Positions 14,632 to 23,400 of a stretch of 64,000 nucleotides of DNA are shown here, one piece after another (position 1 is the stretch's first letter; the number at the start of each line of letters is the position of its first letter). Location of the stretch: assembly GCA_032161045.1 (NCBI GenBank), contig JAVHTH010000007.1, one strand, 5' to 3'. The notes under the pieces were generated by a model that saw nothing but the letters and a program-made list of their open reading frames with translations, searched no databases and was not told the DNA's origin. This stretch comes from Fervidibacter sinensis (GTDB taxonomy: Bacteria > Armatimonadota > Fervidibacteria > Fervidibacterales > Fervidibacteraceae). The translations under genes were made by a program, and so were the position numbers.

Positions 14632-15975
14632 ATGAGACTACAAGTCGCGATCGGAACACCTTATTTGCCAGCGAAATCTTCCGTTCGGCTTGTCGGTCTG
14701 CTCGTTACCGTCACGGACATACCTTCAGTCGCTCTTCCCCTGCGACTCTTGGTCGTTGTTGACAAAAGTGAGAGCATGATGCTCCCCATGGTCACTCAAG
14801 AGCAACTTGAAGCGTTAAAGCGGCGCGGGGTTTTGCGCCAGACTGTTCGCGATGGTGTGACAGTTTGGGAATACTCGGGCGCTTACGCCCCTGAACTTGA
14901 GCGAGCACCTCGCGGGATTGATTTCGTCAAGGACGCACTTCGCCAAATTGTTGAACGGCTGACCGATACCGATGAGTTTGCCCTCATTGCGTTCGCATCT
15001 CACTCGCAAACGGTCATTCCGCTCAGCAGCGGCAGACATCGCCGCGAAATCATTCGCCAGTTAGGAAACTTGGAAACTTTGGAACTTGGGACGGAAACTC
15101 GGCTGAGTAACGGTTTGAAGGAAGCAATGGCTCAACTTCAAATGACGCCAACTGACGGGGTTGTCAACCGAATTGTGGTCTTGACCGACGGTTTCGCTCA
15201 GGACGAAAGCGAGTGTCAAATGGTCGCAACCCAAGCGTCGTCGTTGGGAATTTCAATCTCAACAATTGGACTCGGCGCTCAATTTAATGACGAACTGATG
15301 ACGAATTTGGCTGACCGGACAGGTGGCAACGCCGAATGGGTTCCTGACCCAACCCAAATTCCGCAAGCGATGGCGCAAGAGTTTGAACATGCGAGGAAAG
15401 TCGGAGCGCCTCAAGCCCAATTGCTTTTGCAATTGAGTCAAGGGGTTGAGGTCCGCAGGGCATACAAACTCCAACCAGTCCTCGCACCTATTCCAGCACA
15501 AGTGGTTGCTGAGCGGACAGTCAGTTTACAGTTGGGCGACTTGGTGAGTGGTCAAACCGCTCAGGTGCTTGTTGAACTTTTAGCCCCACCGAGACCGGAA
15601 GGGACTTTCCGATTGGCGAGGTTGAACTCGCAATGGCGAACTAAGTCGGGATGGCAACAAGGTTCGCCTGTAGACATCGTCGTGACTTATACTGCTGACA
15701 CACAAAAAGTTGCTTTCGTTGACCCTCAAGTTGCCCGAGCAATGGAAATGGTGACCGCTGCGGAGTTGCAAACCCGTGCTCTGCGGGATTTGCAAGCGGG
15801 GCAAATCGGAAGTGCGACAAGGAAACTTGAAGCAGCAGCAACAAGGTTGCTCAACTTGGGAGAACGAGAGCGAGCACAGGAAACAATCAAACTCGCCCAA
15901 AGCCTTCAACAAGGCGAACAGGTTTCCCCTGAACAGACCAAACGAATCCGCTACCAGACAAGACGGTTGCAGTGA
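14632..15975 (+). CDS. VWA-domain protein
   Basis: A 447-residue protein with an N-terminal von Willebrand A domain. The metal site is nearly canonical: D44-x-S46-x-S48 in VVVDKSESM, a later Thr in GTETRLSNGL and the Asp of VVLTDGFAQDE. A beta-rich central region and a helical C-terminal region (AAELQTRALRDLQAGQIGSA, then a Gln/Glu-rich tail) follow. No signal peptide is seen, so it is probably cytoplasmic. The order resembles bacterial proteins in which VWA is followed by a Gly/TPR-like accessory part; the partner is unknown. It is divergent from the toxin operon. Confidence 0.85.
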   Translation: MRLQVAIGTPYLPAKSSVRLVGLLVTVTDIPSVALPLRLLVVVDKSESMMLPMVTQEQLEALKRRGVLRQTVRDGVTVWEYSGAYAPELERAPRGIDFVKDALRQIVERLTDTDEFALIAFASHSQTVIPLSSGRHRREIIRQLGNLETLELGTETRLSNGLKEAMAQLQMTPTDGVVNRIVVLTDGFAQDESECQMVATQASSLGISISTIGLGAQFNDELMTNLADRTGGNAEWVPDPTQIPQAMAQEFEHARKVGAPQAQLLLQLSQGVEVRRAYKLQPVLAPIPAQVVAERTVSLQLGDLVSGQTAQVLVELLAPPRPEGTFRLARLNSQWRTKSGWQQGSPVDIVVTYTADTQKVAFVDPQVARAMEMVTAAELQTRALRDLQAGQIGSATRKLEAAATRLLNLGERERAQETIKLAQSLQQGEQVSPEQTKRIRYQTRRLQ

Positions 15976-16200
15976 TAAGTTTTTGGCTCACTGGAAGGCT
16001 GTGTTCCTGCACAACCGAAATTTTTCGGCTCACCACAAGGTCGCCTTCCAGATGTTCGCCGTCCTTAGGTCACCATATCCAATCTTTTCCAGCAGATTGT
16101 CAAATCAGAAAAAACGCACAACTCTCAACTCAGAACGCACAACGATTTTCCGGCTTACTTGGAATTTCGCCCTCCCAAGATTTGCTCTCCAGAAACGATG
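15976..16200. repeat. Degenerate repeat remnants
   Basis: Between the VWA gene and the convergent HEAT gene are worn GGCTCACTGGAAGGC-type modules and a tract CGCACAACTCTCAACTCAGA followed by ACGCACAACG (about 16118-16145) like that at 8951. No gene or clear terminator is seen. Confidence 0.5.
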
Positions 16201-17232
16201 TCAAGGTTCTTCCTCTTTAGGCACTTTCGCTGGGCTTGGGAGTGTCTCGGTTGAGAAAGAAGTTGGGTCAGCGGGACGAGGCAAATTGTCAACGGGAACT
16301 TGAATTGGCGAAGCGGGAGCGGGCAAATGGGAAATGTCTTCCAAATGCTTGACTGCCTCCTCACACGCCCTCCTTGCTGCGTCGCTCAAGTTCAACCATG
16401 CCCACCTCAGTTTTGACTTCAATTTCGGCAACGCCTCAACAGCGTTCCATACCTTCAGCGCTTTTGCTGCGTTTTCAATATGCTCTGAAAGGTAACTGTC
16501 AAGTGCACGGATCAGGGCTTCAATGACGGGTTTTCGGTAAGGTTTCAATTGCTCAAGGGCGCTCATGTCGCCTTCATTTACGACGCGATAAAATGCCTTA
16601 ACGATTTCACCCGCACCCAACTTTCGCAAAGCGCTCGCAGCGTGCTCACTTAACCTAAAACCGCTTTCAATTCGCAAATCGCCAAGCAAGGGGATAAGGT
16701 GTGGGATTGCGGCAGGGTTGCCCCATTCCCCCAAGGTCATGACGGCTTCTTCGCGGATCCTTAAATCGGGGTCGTTAAGAAACTTGACGACGAGCGGGAA
16801 GCACTTGTCCGGGTCACCCAATTTTGCCAATGCCCAAAGCGCTTTTAACCGCAGTTGGCTGTCCTTCGCGTTGACGAACTTTTCCAGCACATTAACAGCG
16901 GTTCTCGCTTTTAGCCTAACCAGTCCTTCTATGGCTAACAGCCGCAAACCTGCATTCTCAAGCCCTATAACTTCTAACGATGACAAGCCGAAATCCATCA
17001 AGGTCTTAACCGGGTGCTCCAAAATGCTCAAGAAAACAGCAATGGCTTCCTGTTCAAAGTTCAACAGCACTTCAAAGGCTATCGGTCGCTCTTGCGGGTG
17101 AGCCAACTGTCGCACTAACAAAGGGATAAGGTTTTGTTTCAACTTTGCCAACTTTTGCTCCAACTCTTCCACCTTTTGCTTCAGCCTTTGATTTTCAGCG
17201 AGCAATTCATCGTAAGTTGGCTGATTTGCCAT
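16201..17232 (-). CDS. HEAT-repeat protein with N-terminal coiled coil
   Basis: A 343-residue protein. Residues about 7-35 form a heptad-rich coiled coil (LLAENQRLKQKVEELEQKLAKL). After it come HEAT-type helical pairs, clearest at LRLKALWALAKLGDPDKCFPLVVKFLNDPDLRIREEAVMTLGEWG split over two units, each with the Asp/Arg pattern typical of phycocyanobilin-lyase-like HEAT proteins. The last ~40 residues are Pro-rich and disordered. It is probably a scaffold; no catalytic residues are visible. AGGAGAG precedes the ATG. Confidence 0.8.
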   Translation of the reverse strand: MANQPTYDELLAENQRLKQKVEELEQKLAKLKQNLIPLLVRQLAHPQERPIAFEVLLNFEQEAIAVFLSILEHPVKTLMDFGLSSLEVIGLENAGLRLLAIEGLVRLKARTAVNVLEKFVNAKDSQLRLKALWALAKLGDPDKCFPLVVKFLNDPDLRIREEAVMTLGEWGNPAAIPHLIPLLGDLRIESGFRLSEHAASALRKLGAGEIVKAFYRVVNEGDMSALEQLKPYRKPVIEALIRALDSYLSEHIENAAKALKVWNAVEALPKLKSKLRWAWLNLSDAARRACEEAVKHLEDISHLPAPASPIQVPVDNLPRPADPTSFSTETLPSPAKVPKEEEP

Positions 17233-17463
17233 CGGCGTTTCTCTCCTGATGCTCCAATTTTTCGGTCAGGCAGGACTCTGACCCTCCGAGCAATTCTTCG
17301 CCTTTCGGGTTTTTGGCTCGGCAGGAGCCTCGCCCTCCAATTTTCATCTTCGGAGGACACGCCTCCCGGCGTGCCGAAAAAAACAGTCAAGCAGGAACCT
17401 GCCCTGAGTTTTCGGCAGGTGACGAGACCTAAAGCTTAAGTTTTGGTGGGTTTGCGAAAGTTA
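17233..17463. repeat. Composite palindromic repeat array
   Basis: Modules here include TCGGTCAGGCAGGACTCTGACCC (about 17260), GGCTCGGCAGGAGCCTCGCCC (about 17316), and GGACACGCCTCCCGGCGTGCC (about 17355). They separate the FAD reductase from the HEAT gene on the same strand. Confidence 0.8.
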
Positions 17464-18603
17464 TCACGAATTCATCAAAAGCGAAAACCCTTTACGCAAA
17501 GCCTTGTGCCAAAGTTGGCGGTAACTGACTTCCCCACCAATCAGTCTCGCGAAATTCTTCAAAACAGGTTCGCGGTGCAAGAAATGGTGGAAGCAAAATT
17601 GCGGGAATGTGAAAAGGATGCGAGCAAACCAATGAGCCGCCCTCATTTCATCCAAGACCTCTCTATGAACAGCACGGGTGTAGTCGCTTAGAGCGTCGGG
17701 TTCACCCTCCAAAAACGCCCTCACAAAGGCTGCAGCCAATCGTCCAGTGTAAATTGCCCACGAAATTCCCTCTCCAGTGAACGGGTCGGCTACACCAGCG
17801 GCGTCGCCGACAACAATCACATTGCCCTGATGGAAAATGGAGTTCTTGTCAGCGATTGGAATTATATGCCCTTTGACTTTTTCCCAGTCAAGGCAATCGT
17901 GAAGTTCAAGACTTGTAAGGTAGCGGTAAAGCCATCCCCGCCAATCGGGAACGCTGTGCAGGCGAGTATAAAGCCCAGCCGAAAGGTGATTGCCTTTAGG
18001 GAAACACCAAGCATAGCCGTTGAAAGCGAGGGGGAAATGAAGGTGGATGTTTCCGTCCCATCGCTCCAACGCCTCGGTTGAGAGTTCCGCTACCAACGAG
18101 AAAGCCCTTCGTTTCGGCTTCAAGCCCAGTTGCTGAGCGACGACGCTGTTCGCACCATCAGCACCGATTAAAGCGAGACAGCGATAAGTTCGTCTTGCAG
18201 TTACAACTTCCATGCCTTCGCCTGTTTGCTCACACCTCAAAACGGGTTCCGCTGTCCTTAACCTCGCACCGGCAACGAGTGCGGCATCTGTCAGGTAAGT
18301 GTCAAATTTGTCCCGCATTACCGTTGCAATGAGTTGGTCTGGCAATTCAACGGTGAAACTGTCACCGTTAGGGGATTGGACAGTCATTTTGCGCACCCAA
18401 GTTTCAATCACTGGCGAGATGTCAAGGGGAGCAAGGAGTTGTATTGTTCGCTTGGTTATTGCGCCGCCGCAAGGCTTGTATCTTGGGAGCCTGCACTTTT
18501 CAATGAGCAACACGCTAATCCCCCATGCTGCCAACAATCTGGCAGCAGTTGCCCCAGCAGGTCCTGCCCCGACAACAATGACATCGGCATCGTAGCGAGT
18601 CAT
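17464..18603 (-). CDS. Geranylgeranyl-reductase-family FAD oxidoreductase
   Basis: A 379-residue flavoprotein related to digeranylgeranylglycerophospholipid and geranylgeranyl reductases. The dinucleotide-binding motif VVGAGPAGATAARLLA is at about 9-24. The family box RYKPCGGAITKR follows at about 41-52, and the second FAD motif VVGDAAGVADPFTGEGI is near 275. Reductases of this family saturate isoprenoid chains of lipids or quinones; the substrate here cannot be told. GAGGCGG stands upstream of the ATG. It is the last gene of the leftward run M24 peptidase, TlpA-like protein, reductase, 103 bp after the TlpA stop. Confidence 0.88.
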   Translation of the reverse strand: MTRYDADVIVVGAGPAGATAARLLAAWGISVLLIEKCRLPRYKPCGGAITKRTIQLLAPLDISPVIETWVRKMTVQSPNGDSFTVELPDQLIATVMRDKFDTYLTDAALVAGARLRTAEPVLRCEQTGEGMEVVTARRTYRCLALIGADGANSVVAQQLGLKPKRRAFSLVAELSTEALERWDGNIHLHFPLAFNGYAWCFPKGNHLSAGLYTRLHSVPDWRGWLYRYLTSLELHDCLDWEKVKGHIIPIADKNSIFHQGNVIVVGDAAGVADPFTGEGISWAIYTGRLAAAFVRAFLEGEPDALSDYTRAVHREVLDEMRAAHWFARILFTFPQFCFHHFLHREPVLKNFARLIGGEVSYRQLWHKALRKGFSLLMNS

Positions 18604-18706
18604 GGCTATTCCGCCTCGCCAATAAATTTAGCACTGTGCATTCCTCATCAGCAACCGAAAAGTCACAAAGCCAGTCCCTCTCCTCGCGCAATAACTTCAA
18701 GCGGGT

Positions 18707-19258
18707 TCACTTTGACTTTGGCTGGGCTTTTTCGCTCGCTTTCGGCTTCTCCTTCAAAACAGCCACCAACTTCCGCTCAAAGGCTTCTTTCTGTTCCCCG
18801 AAAAGTATCCCGAACACGACTTCCCGTATTTTGCCGTTTCGGTCAATGAGCAATGTTGTCGGATAGCCTGTGATGACACGGAAAAGTTGCGGCAATTTGT
18901 CCTGCCCCCACATGAACAGCGGGTAGGTCAATTTGGTGCGTTTTGCGAACTCAATTTGCTCTTCGGGAGAGACCGTAGAAAGCCCAATCACAACCAGCCC
19001 GTCTTTTCGGTATTTGCGATACCAACTGTCAAGGTGTGGAACCTCCACACCACACCCGCTTCAGTATGGTGACCAGAAATTGAGCAAAACGACTTTGCCG
19101 CGAAATTGGCTGAACTTCGTAACCTCGCCATATACGCTCCTCAACCGAAAGTCCGGAACGGTTTTCCCTTTCAAAGATTCCAAGTTTTTCACGGGTTGAG
19201 CGGCAGCAAAGGTTATGACGACAAAAGTTGAAGCCAAAAGCGTGAGAGTCTGGCGCAT
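18707..19258 (-). CDS. Putative selenocysteine TlpA-like thioredoxin
   Basis: Exported thiol-disulfide oxidoreductase of the TlpA/ResA type, read through one in-frame TGA at 19061-19063. Start ATG 19258 has AAAGGAGGT upstream; residues 1-21 are a signal peptide (TFVVITFAAAQ). The thioredoxin fold begins at TVPDFRLRSVYGEV. KVVLLNFWSPY then stops at the TGA, codon 66, and SGCGVEVPHLDSWY continues in the same frame. Aligned to FWATWCPPCREEMP of the family, the TGA sits on the first active-site Cys, giving U66-S-G-C69. The C-terminal part keeps GYPTTLLIDRNGKI with the cis-Pro. A SECIS-like hairpin follows the TGA. A plain nonsense mutation or base-call error is the alternative. Confidence 0.8.
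19033..19051 (-). promoter_or_regulatory. SECIS-like hairpin after in-frame TGA
   Basis: Nine bases after the TGA, GGTGTGG (19051-19045) pairs perfectly with CCACACC (19039-19033) around the loop AGGTT. Counting U of UGA as 1, the loop GU falls at 22-23. In the E. coli fdhF element the conserved loop AGGUCU has G23-U24. Known bacterial SECIS elements lie inside the reading frame at this distance, and SelB binds the loop. Confidence 0.7.
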
Positions 19259-19316
19259 TGCGTTACCTCCTTTGTTCGTTTTTCGCAAAAAATTGAGGCT
19301 GGACTGCTGTTTCCCT

Positions 19317-20414
19317 TTAAACGCTCAAAATCCTCGGCGGGTTCGGGGAATGGGTCAAGATTTTAGGGCTTCCATCCGTGACTAAGACTAAGTCCTCAAT
19401 CCTCACGCCTCCCAAATTGGGGACATAAACGCCCGGCTCCACTGTGACCACCATGTTGGGTTTGAGAACATCTTTTGAACGCTGCCCTAAGGAAGGGGAT
19501 TCGTGAACCTCCAGCCCGACACCATGCCCTGTCCCGTGCATGAAAAGTTTCTTGAACCCGTGTTTGTCAAGCACTTCCCTGACGATGCTGTCAACCTTTT
19601 TGCCTTTTTGATTTGCCACCAATGACTCAATAGCCTTTTGCTGTGCTTCCCAAACTGCGCGGTAAATTTTCTGCTGCTCGCTGTTCGGCCTCCCTATCAC
19701 TACAGTTCTTGTCAAGTCCGAACAGTAGCCGTTAACCATTGCCCCCAAATCCATCGTGACCAAATCGCCTTTACGCAATCTTCGGTCAGAAGGTTGTCCG
19801 TGTGGAAGTGCGGTTCGTTCGCCGGAAACGATGATCGGAGTGAACGCAATGGCGTCAGCGCCATGGGTTCGCAAAAAGGCTTCAATTTCCCAAGCGAGTT
19901 CTCGTTCGGTCATCCCCACTTTCAAAACCTTCAATGCATGTTCAAATGCAGCATCAGCAATTTGTGCTGCCTGCTGGATGCAAGTCAATTCGCTCTCGTC
20001 CTTCACTGCCCTCAATTCCTCAACGACACCGCTCACACTTTCCAACTTGATCTTTGAACCCTTCAGTTCACCCTTCAACCTGTCCAGAAAAGCGACGGTG
20101 CAATACCGACCCTCAAAACCGACGCGACGAACTCCGGTTCGTTTCAAAATGTTTGCAAGAACCTTGTCGGTCATTCTGGTGATGGCGATTTTCACGCCCG
20201 TCCCTTTCGTTTGCTCTTTGGACTGCAACTTGTATCGCCCATCAGTAACGAGCCAAGCCCAATCGTCCCGCCCGACAATCAAGATGCCTGCGCTGCCGGT
20301 GAAACCTGTCAGATAGCGGACATTGGCACGGCTGAAAACGATCAAGGCTGGCAATTTTTGTTCTGCGAGTTTGTTTCGCACCCGTTCCAATCGTTGCCGA
20401 TAAATCGCTTGCAT
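19317..20414 (-). CDS. M24 aminopeptidase (Xaa-Pro type)
   Basis: Cytosolic dimetal peptidase of the creatinase/prolidase fold, 365 residues. The N-terminal domain (about 1-125) has LIVFSRANVRYLTGFTGS. The metal ligands are both Asp of MDLGAMVNGYCSDLTRT, the His of MHGTGHGVGLEVHE, and the Glu residues of VTVEPGVY and VRIEDLVLV. It removes N-terminal residues before proline or cleaves X-Pro dipeptides. The reading frame is open to 20702, but the extra 96 codons only translate the repeat array. ATG 20414 with GAGGCGAGTGAGGT upstream is the real start. It lies 58 bp before the TlpA-like gene. Confidence 0.92.
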   Translation of the reverse strand: MQAIYRQRLERVRNKLAEQKLPALIVFSRANVRYLTGFTGSAGILIVGRDDWAWLVTDGRYKLQSKEQTKGTGVKIAITRMTDKVLANILKRTGVRRVGFEGRYCTVAFLDRLKGELKGSKIKLESVSGVVEELRAVKDESELTCIQQAAQIADAAFEHALKVLKVGMTERELAWEIEAFLRTHGADAIAFTPIIVSGERTALPHGQPSDRRLRKGDLVTMDLGAMVNGYCSDLTRTVVIGRPNSEQQKIYRAVWEAQQKAIESLVANQKGKKVDSIVREVLDKHGFKKLFMHGTGHGVGLEVHESPSLGQRSKDVLKPNMVVTVEPGVYVPNLGGVRIEDLVLVTDGSPKILTHSPNPPRILSV

Positions 20415-20892
20415 TACCTCACTCGCCTCCGTTACCGAAACGGGGTCTATAGAGATCCCATAATGCGCCGAATTTCGGTCAAGCAGAAATCTGAACCACC
20501 CAAAACGCCAATTTTTCATATCGGAGGGCAAGCCTCTGGCTTGCCGATTTTTTCCTATAGGGCGGGGTTTCATACCCCGCCGATGAATTTTCTGTCGGCA
20601 CGGTGTAAAACCGTGCCCTACATCAATCCGATTTTCCCTTGTAGGGCAGGGTTTTATACCCTGCCGACGAAATTTTTTCGGCGCGGTGTAAAACCGCGCC
20701 ATACATTAAGCAGATTTTCATCTCGGTCGGGCAGGAGCCCGACCCTCCGAAATGCTAATTTTCGGCTCGGCAGGAACCTCGCCCTCCGGTGTAGCGAGGA
20801 TTTCCACAAGAACCCAAAGTGTCAAGTCAACCGTCCAAAAGTTTGCAGCAAATTCAGTCCAAGTTAAGTAGGGGTGTGGAGAAGTCTTCGCA
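20415..20892. repeat. Large composite palindromic repeat array
   Basis: This 478-bp gap carries the fullest array in the window: GGGCAAGCCTCTGGCTTGCC (about 20524-20543), GGGCGGGGTTTCATACCCCGCC, GGCACGGTGTAAAACCGTGCC with CCTACAT, a GTAGGGCAGGG...CCCTGCC unit (about 20642-20666), GGCGCGGTGTAAAACCGCGCC (about 20680-20700), TCGGTCGGGCAGGAGCCCGA (about 20726) and GGCTCGGCAGGAACCTCGCC (about 20763). Most are followed by CCTACA or CCTCCG. The last ~80 bp before hslV hold nothing I recognise. Confidence 0.85.
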
Positions 20893-21441
20893 CTAAGGGA
20901 GCGTTTCCAAGACGATGTAATCGTTCGTGTAGACGCAAAGGGAAGCAGCGATTTTTAAGGCTTCGCGAGCGATTGTGGGTGCGTCCAAGTCAGTGAACTT
21001 GAGCAATGCCTTTGCTGCTGCAGCGGCATACGGTCCACCTGAGCCTATTGCGAGGACATCGCCCTTTTCGTCCCCATCGGGCTCAATCACTTCACCAGCG
21101 CCGGTGATGAGTAGAAGGTTGTCAAGGTCAGCAACGACCATTAACGCCTCAAGTCGCCTCAAGACCCTGTCAGTTCTCCAATCGCGAGCCAATTCAACTG
21201 CTGCCCTCTTCAAATCACCGCGAAACTCCTCAAGTTTCTCCTCAAAGCGTTGGAACAAAGCCAACGCATCGGCAACGGAGCCCGCGAAACCGGCAAGAAC
21301 CTTATCTTTGTAAAGCCTTCGGATTTTGCGAGCGGAATGTTTGACAATTGTTTCGCCGAGGGTGACCTGACCGTCACCAGCCATAGCGACCTGTCCGTTT
21401 CGCCTGACGGCAACAATTGTTGTGCCGGTCATAGGCATCAT
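20893..21441 (-). CDS. hslV: ATP-dependent protease subunit HslV
   Basis: Proteasome-like peptidase that works with the HslU unfoldase. The catalytic N-terminal Thr is exposed by removing a short propeptide (MMPMTG) before TTIVAVRRNGQ. The blocks MAGDGQVTLGETIVK, RRLYKDKVLAGFAGSVADAL, LARDWRTDRVLRRLEAL and IGSGGPYAAAAAKALL match HslV throughout. At 182 residues the length is normal. GAGGTGATT precedes the ATG. hslU is not adjacent, which is unusual, since the two are commonly paired. Confidence 0.96.
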   Translation of the reverse strand: MMPMTGTTIVAVRRNGQVAMAGDGQVTLGETIVKHSARKIRRLYKDKVLAGFAGSVADALALFQRFEEKLEEFRGDLKRAAVELARDWRTDRVLRRLEALMVVADLDNLLLITGAGEVIEPDGDEKGDVLAIGSGGPYAAAAAKALLKFTDLDAPTIAREALKIAASLCVYTNDYIVLETLP

Positions 21442-21653
21442 CGCAAAATCACCTCGTTAAGTCCGCAAAGGCGCTACTTTCGCAATGCCATTGCAGAAGT
21501 CTAATTCACGCTGATGTTGAGCGGCATGCTTTCCAGTTTCGCCAAGATGATCCCGAACAAAAACTCTCCATCCGGTTTCTCGCTCTTTGCTGAGCGTTGC
21601 AAAATTATTGGCTGTGTTCACAAACACGCATCGTGTTAAGGAGGCGAAGGGTG
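21442..21653. other. Divergent intergenic region
   Basis: About 210 bp separate hslV (leftward) and the next Gfo/Idh/MocA gene (rightward). It must hold both promoters. I see no repeat module, RNA gene or confident -35/-10 pair. Confidence 0.35.
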
Positions 21654-22661
21654 ATGGCGAAGCGAACGGTGCGGATTGGGTTCGTCGGTTGTGGTGGAAT
21701 TGCTCAGGCTCACATGGATGCGCTCAGCAAAATTGAAGGCGTTCAATTGGTTGCTTTTTGCGATGTCGTTCCAGAAAAAGCAAAGGCTGCGGCGAAAAAG
21801 CATGGAGGCAAAGCCTTCACAAAAGTCAAGCAAATGCTCAAAACTGTTGAAGTTGACGCCCTCTTTTTCTGTCTTCCGCCTTTCGCTCACGGCGATGAAT
21901 TGCTTGCAATTGAGCACGGCATTCCGTTCTTCGTTGAAAAGCCTGTCGGGTTGGATTGGGGGCTAATTAAGGAAATCGCTGCTGGGGTCCGCGAAAAGAA
22001 TTTGCTCACTTCCGTTGGCTACATGAACCGATATCGCCGCAGCGTCAACACCGTTCGGGATTTGCTCAAGAAAGACCCACCGATTTTGTTGCTCGGCGGT
22101 TGGATTGGCGGGACACCACTTGCCGCTGGCGGGATTTGGCATTGGTGGGTTCAAAAAGACAAAAGCGGAGGTCAGTTCCACGAGCAAGTCACCCACACCG
22201 TTGATTTGGCGCGATACTTGGCAGGGGAAGTGGTGGAAGTTCACGCTTTTCAATCCAAAGGATTGAACAAGTTGGCGCCGGAACATTACACAGTTGAAGA
22301 CGCGATGGTCGTTAACCTCAAGTTCCAATCCGGAGCAATTGCGAACTTGTGGGCATGTTGCGCCGCTAACGGAGGCGGTGGTGGAGTTTCACTGCAAGTT
22401 TACGCAACTGAGACAACGGCTCACTTCACCGGTTGGGAACACTCAGTCAGAATTTACCGCCGCAACGAAGACATCGTTGAAATCAGGGGCGAAGGTGACA
22501 TTTTCAGAATTGAGGACGAAGCATTTGTCAAGGCTTTGCAAACCGGTGACCGTTCGCTCATTCGGAGCGACTACATTGACGGTGCGAAAACTGCAGCGGT
22601 AACCCTTGCTGCAATAAAATCAACGGAAACGGGTAAACCCGTAGAGGTTGAGCAATTGTGA
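21654..22661 (+). CDS. Gfo/Idh/MocA family oxidoreductase
   Basis: Second member of the family in the window, 335 residues. The Rossmann motif is IGFVGCGGIAQAHM, the EKP motif is intact (FFVEKPVG), and the HEQVTHTVDLARYL segment supplies the likely catalytic His of the C-terminal domain. A glycine-rich loop (AANGGGGGVSLQVY) is unusual. Start ATG 21654 follows AAGGAGGCGAAGGGTG; the upstream in-frame ATG at 21597 lacks a ribosome-binding site. It stands alone between hslV and a convergent membrane protein gene. Substrate unknown; probably a sugar or amino sugar. Confidence 0.9.
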   Translation: MAKRTVRIGFVGCGGIAQAHMDALSKIEGVQLVAFCDVVPEKAKAAAKKHGGKAFTKVKQMLKTVEVDALFFCLPPFAHGDELLAIEHGIPFFVEKPVGLDWGLIKEIAAGVREKNLLTSVGYMNRYRRSVNTVRDLLKKDPPILLLGGWIGGTPLAAGGIWHWWVQKDKSGGQFHEQVTHTVDLARYLAGEVVEVHAFQSKGLNKLAPEHYTVEDAMVVNLKFQSGAIANLWACCAANGGGGGVSLQVYATETTAHFTGWEHSVRIYRRNEDIVEIRGEGDIFRIEDEAFVKALQTGDRSLIRSDYIDGAKTAAVTLAAIKSTETGKPVEVEQL

Positions 22662-22675
22662 GGTCAGATAGGACT

Positions 22676-23242
22676 TCATTCAATGAACTGCTGGATGTTG
22701 GGTTCATCCTGCCAGCCTTCCAAACTTGTGACCCGCCACTTGCCCCACCATGTCCGTTCCAGAGTTACAGATAAGTCAACAGGTCCGAAACCGACCGTCC
22801 CGAAACCTTCTACGCTGACGATACCTTGAACTTTCACAAACGCAGCAGCGTGCCAAAAGTCAATGACGGCAACTTGCTCAATTGAAAACTGTTGTAGCCA
22901 AAGTTGGTTTTGTTTGTTGCGACACCAGTCCAAAAGCATCCTTTGCAAATCTCGGAATGTCAAGCCACTTCGGTCGCGGTAGTTCGGAGAGAGAACCTTG
23001 ATGGCACTTGGGTAGTCGTGGTTCACGACGGCTTGAGCACCATTTTGCAATGTGGCACGGATTTTGTTTTCCGGGTTACCGTAAAGCCACCAAGCGCTTG
23101 CAATAAGAGCCAACAGGACAAAAAGCAAACCGACAACGGTAAGCCAGCGAGGCAAATCAGTTTCCACCTCCTGAGCGATTCCTCGCGATTTATTAAGTCG
23201 CAATTTTTTCGCCAAATTACAGGCTCTGTAGAAATCCTTCAT
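22676..23242 (-). CDS. Membrane-anchored NTF2-like hypothetical protein
   Basis: A 188-residue protein with a cytoplasmic N-terminal ~30 residues, one membrane segment (WLTVVGLLFVLLALIASAWWLYG) and an outside domain of about 130 residues. That domain (NHDYPSAIKVLSPNYRDRSGLTF, later RTWWGKWRVTSLEGW) resembles an NTF2/SnoaL-like cone fold. No catalytic residues are evident. The ATG at 23242 lacks a ribosome-binding site and lies inside a repeat unit (GGTATCGTCGGAG), so the real start may differ. It is convergent with the Gfo/Idh/MocA gene, 14 bp between stops. Confidence 0.65.
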   Translation of the reverse strand: MKDFYRACNLAKKLRLNKSRGIAQEVETDLPRWLTVVGLLFVLLALIASAWWLYGNPENKIRATLQNGAQAVVNHDYPSAIKVLSPNYRDRSGLTFRDLQRMLLDWCRNKQNQLWLQQFSIEQVAVIDFWHAAAFVKVQGIVSVEGFGTVGFGPVDLSVTLERTWWGKWRVTSLEGWQDEPNIQQFIE

Positions 23243-23400
23243 GGTATCGTCGGAGACAAGCCCCCGACGCTACCAAGTTATTTGTAGCGTCGCCCCTTGT
23301 GGGCGACGGTCGTTAAACTGTCATCGGGGACAAGTCCCGACGATACCAAGTTTGTTTGCAGTGCTGCCCTTCGTGGACGACAGTTGTAAAGGCTGTGGTT
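23243..23400. repeat. GTAGCGTCG-type repeat cluster
   Basis: Three tandem units of a separate repeat family: GTATCGTCGGAGACAAGCCC, then GTAGCGTCGCCCCTTGTGGG with GCGACGGTCGTTAAA, then TCATCGGGGACAAGTCCCGA with CGATACCAAG. A worn fourth unit (GCTGCCCTTCGTGGACGACAG) ends near 23387. Related copies are at 39690-39716 and 48060-48128. The following 130 bp up to the Clp1-like gene hold nothing I recognise. Confidence 0.75.

Noticed and set aside
18707..19288. Two separate genes or a frameshifted pseudogene for the TlpA-like protein
   Set aside because: The two parts are in the same frame, only one TGA separates them, and it is located at the active-site Cys. A frameshift is excluded by the frame; a nonsense change remains possible and is noted.
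20415..20702. N-terminal extension of the M24 peptidase frame
   Set aside because: Its 96 codons translate repeat modules (CGGCGCGG..., GGGCAAGCC...) and the family fold begins at the ATG at 20414 with its own ribosome-binding site.
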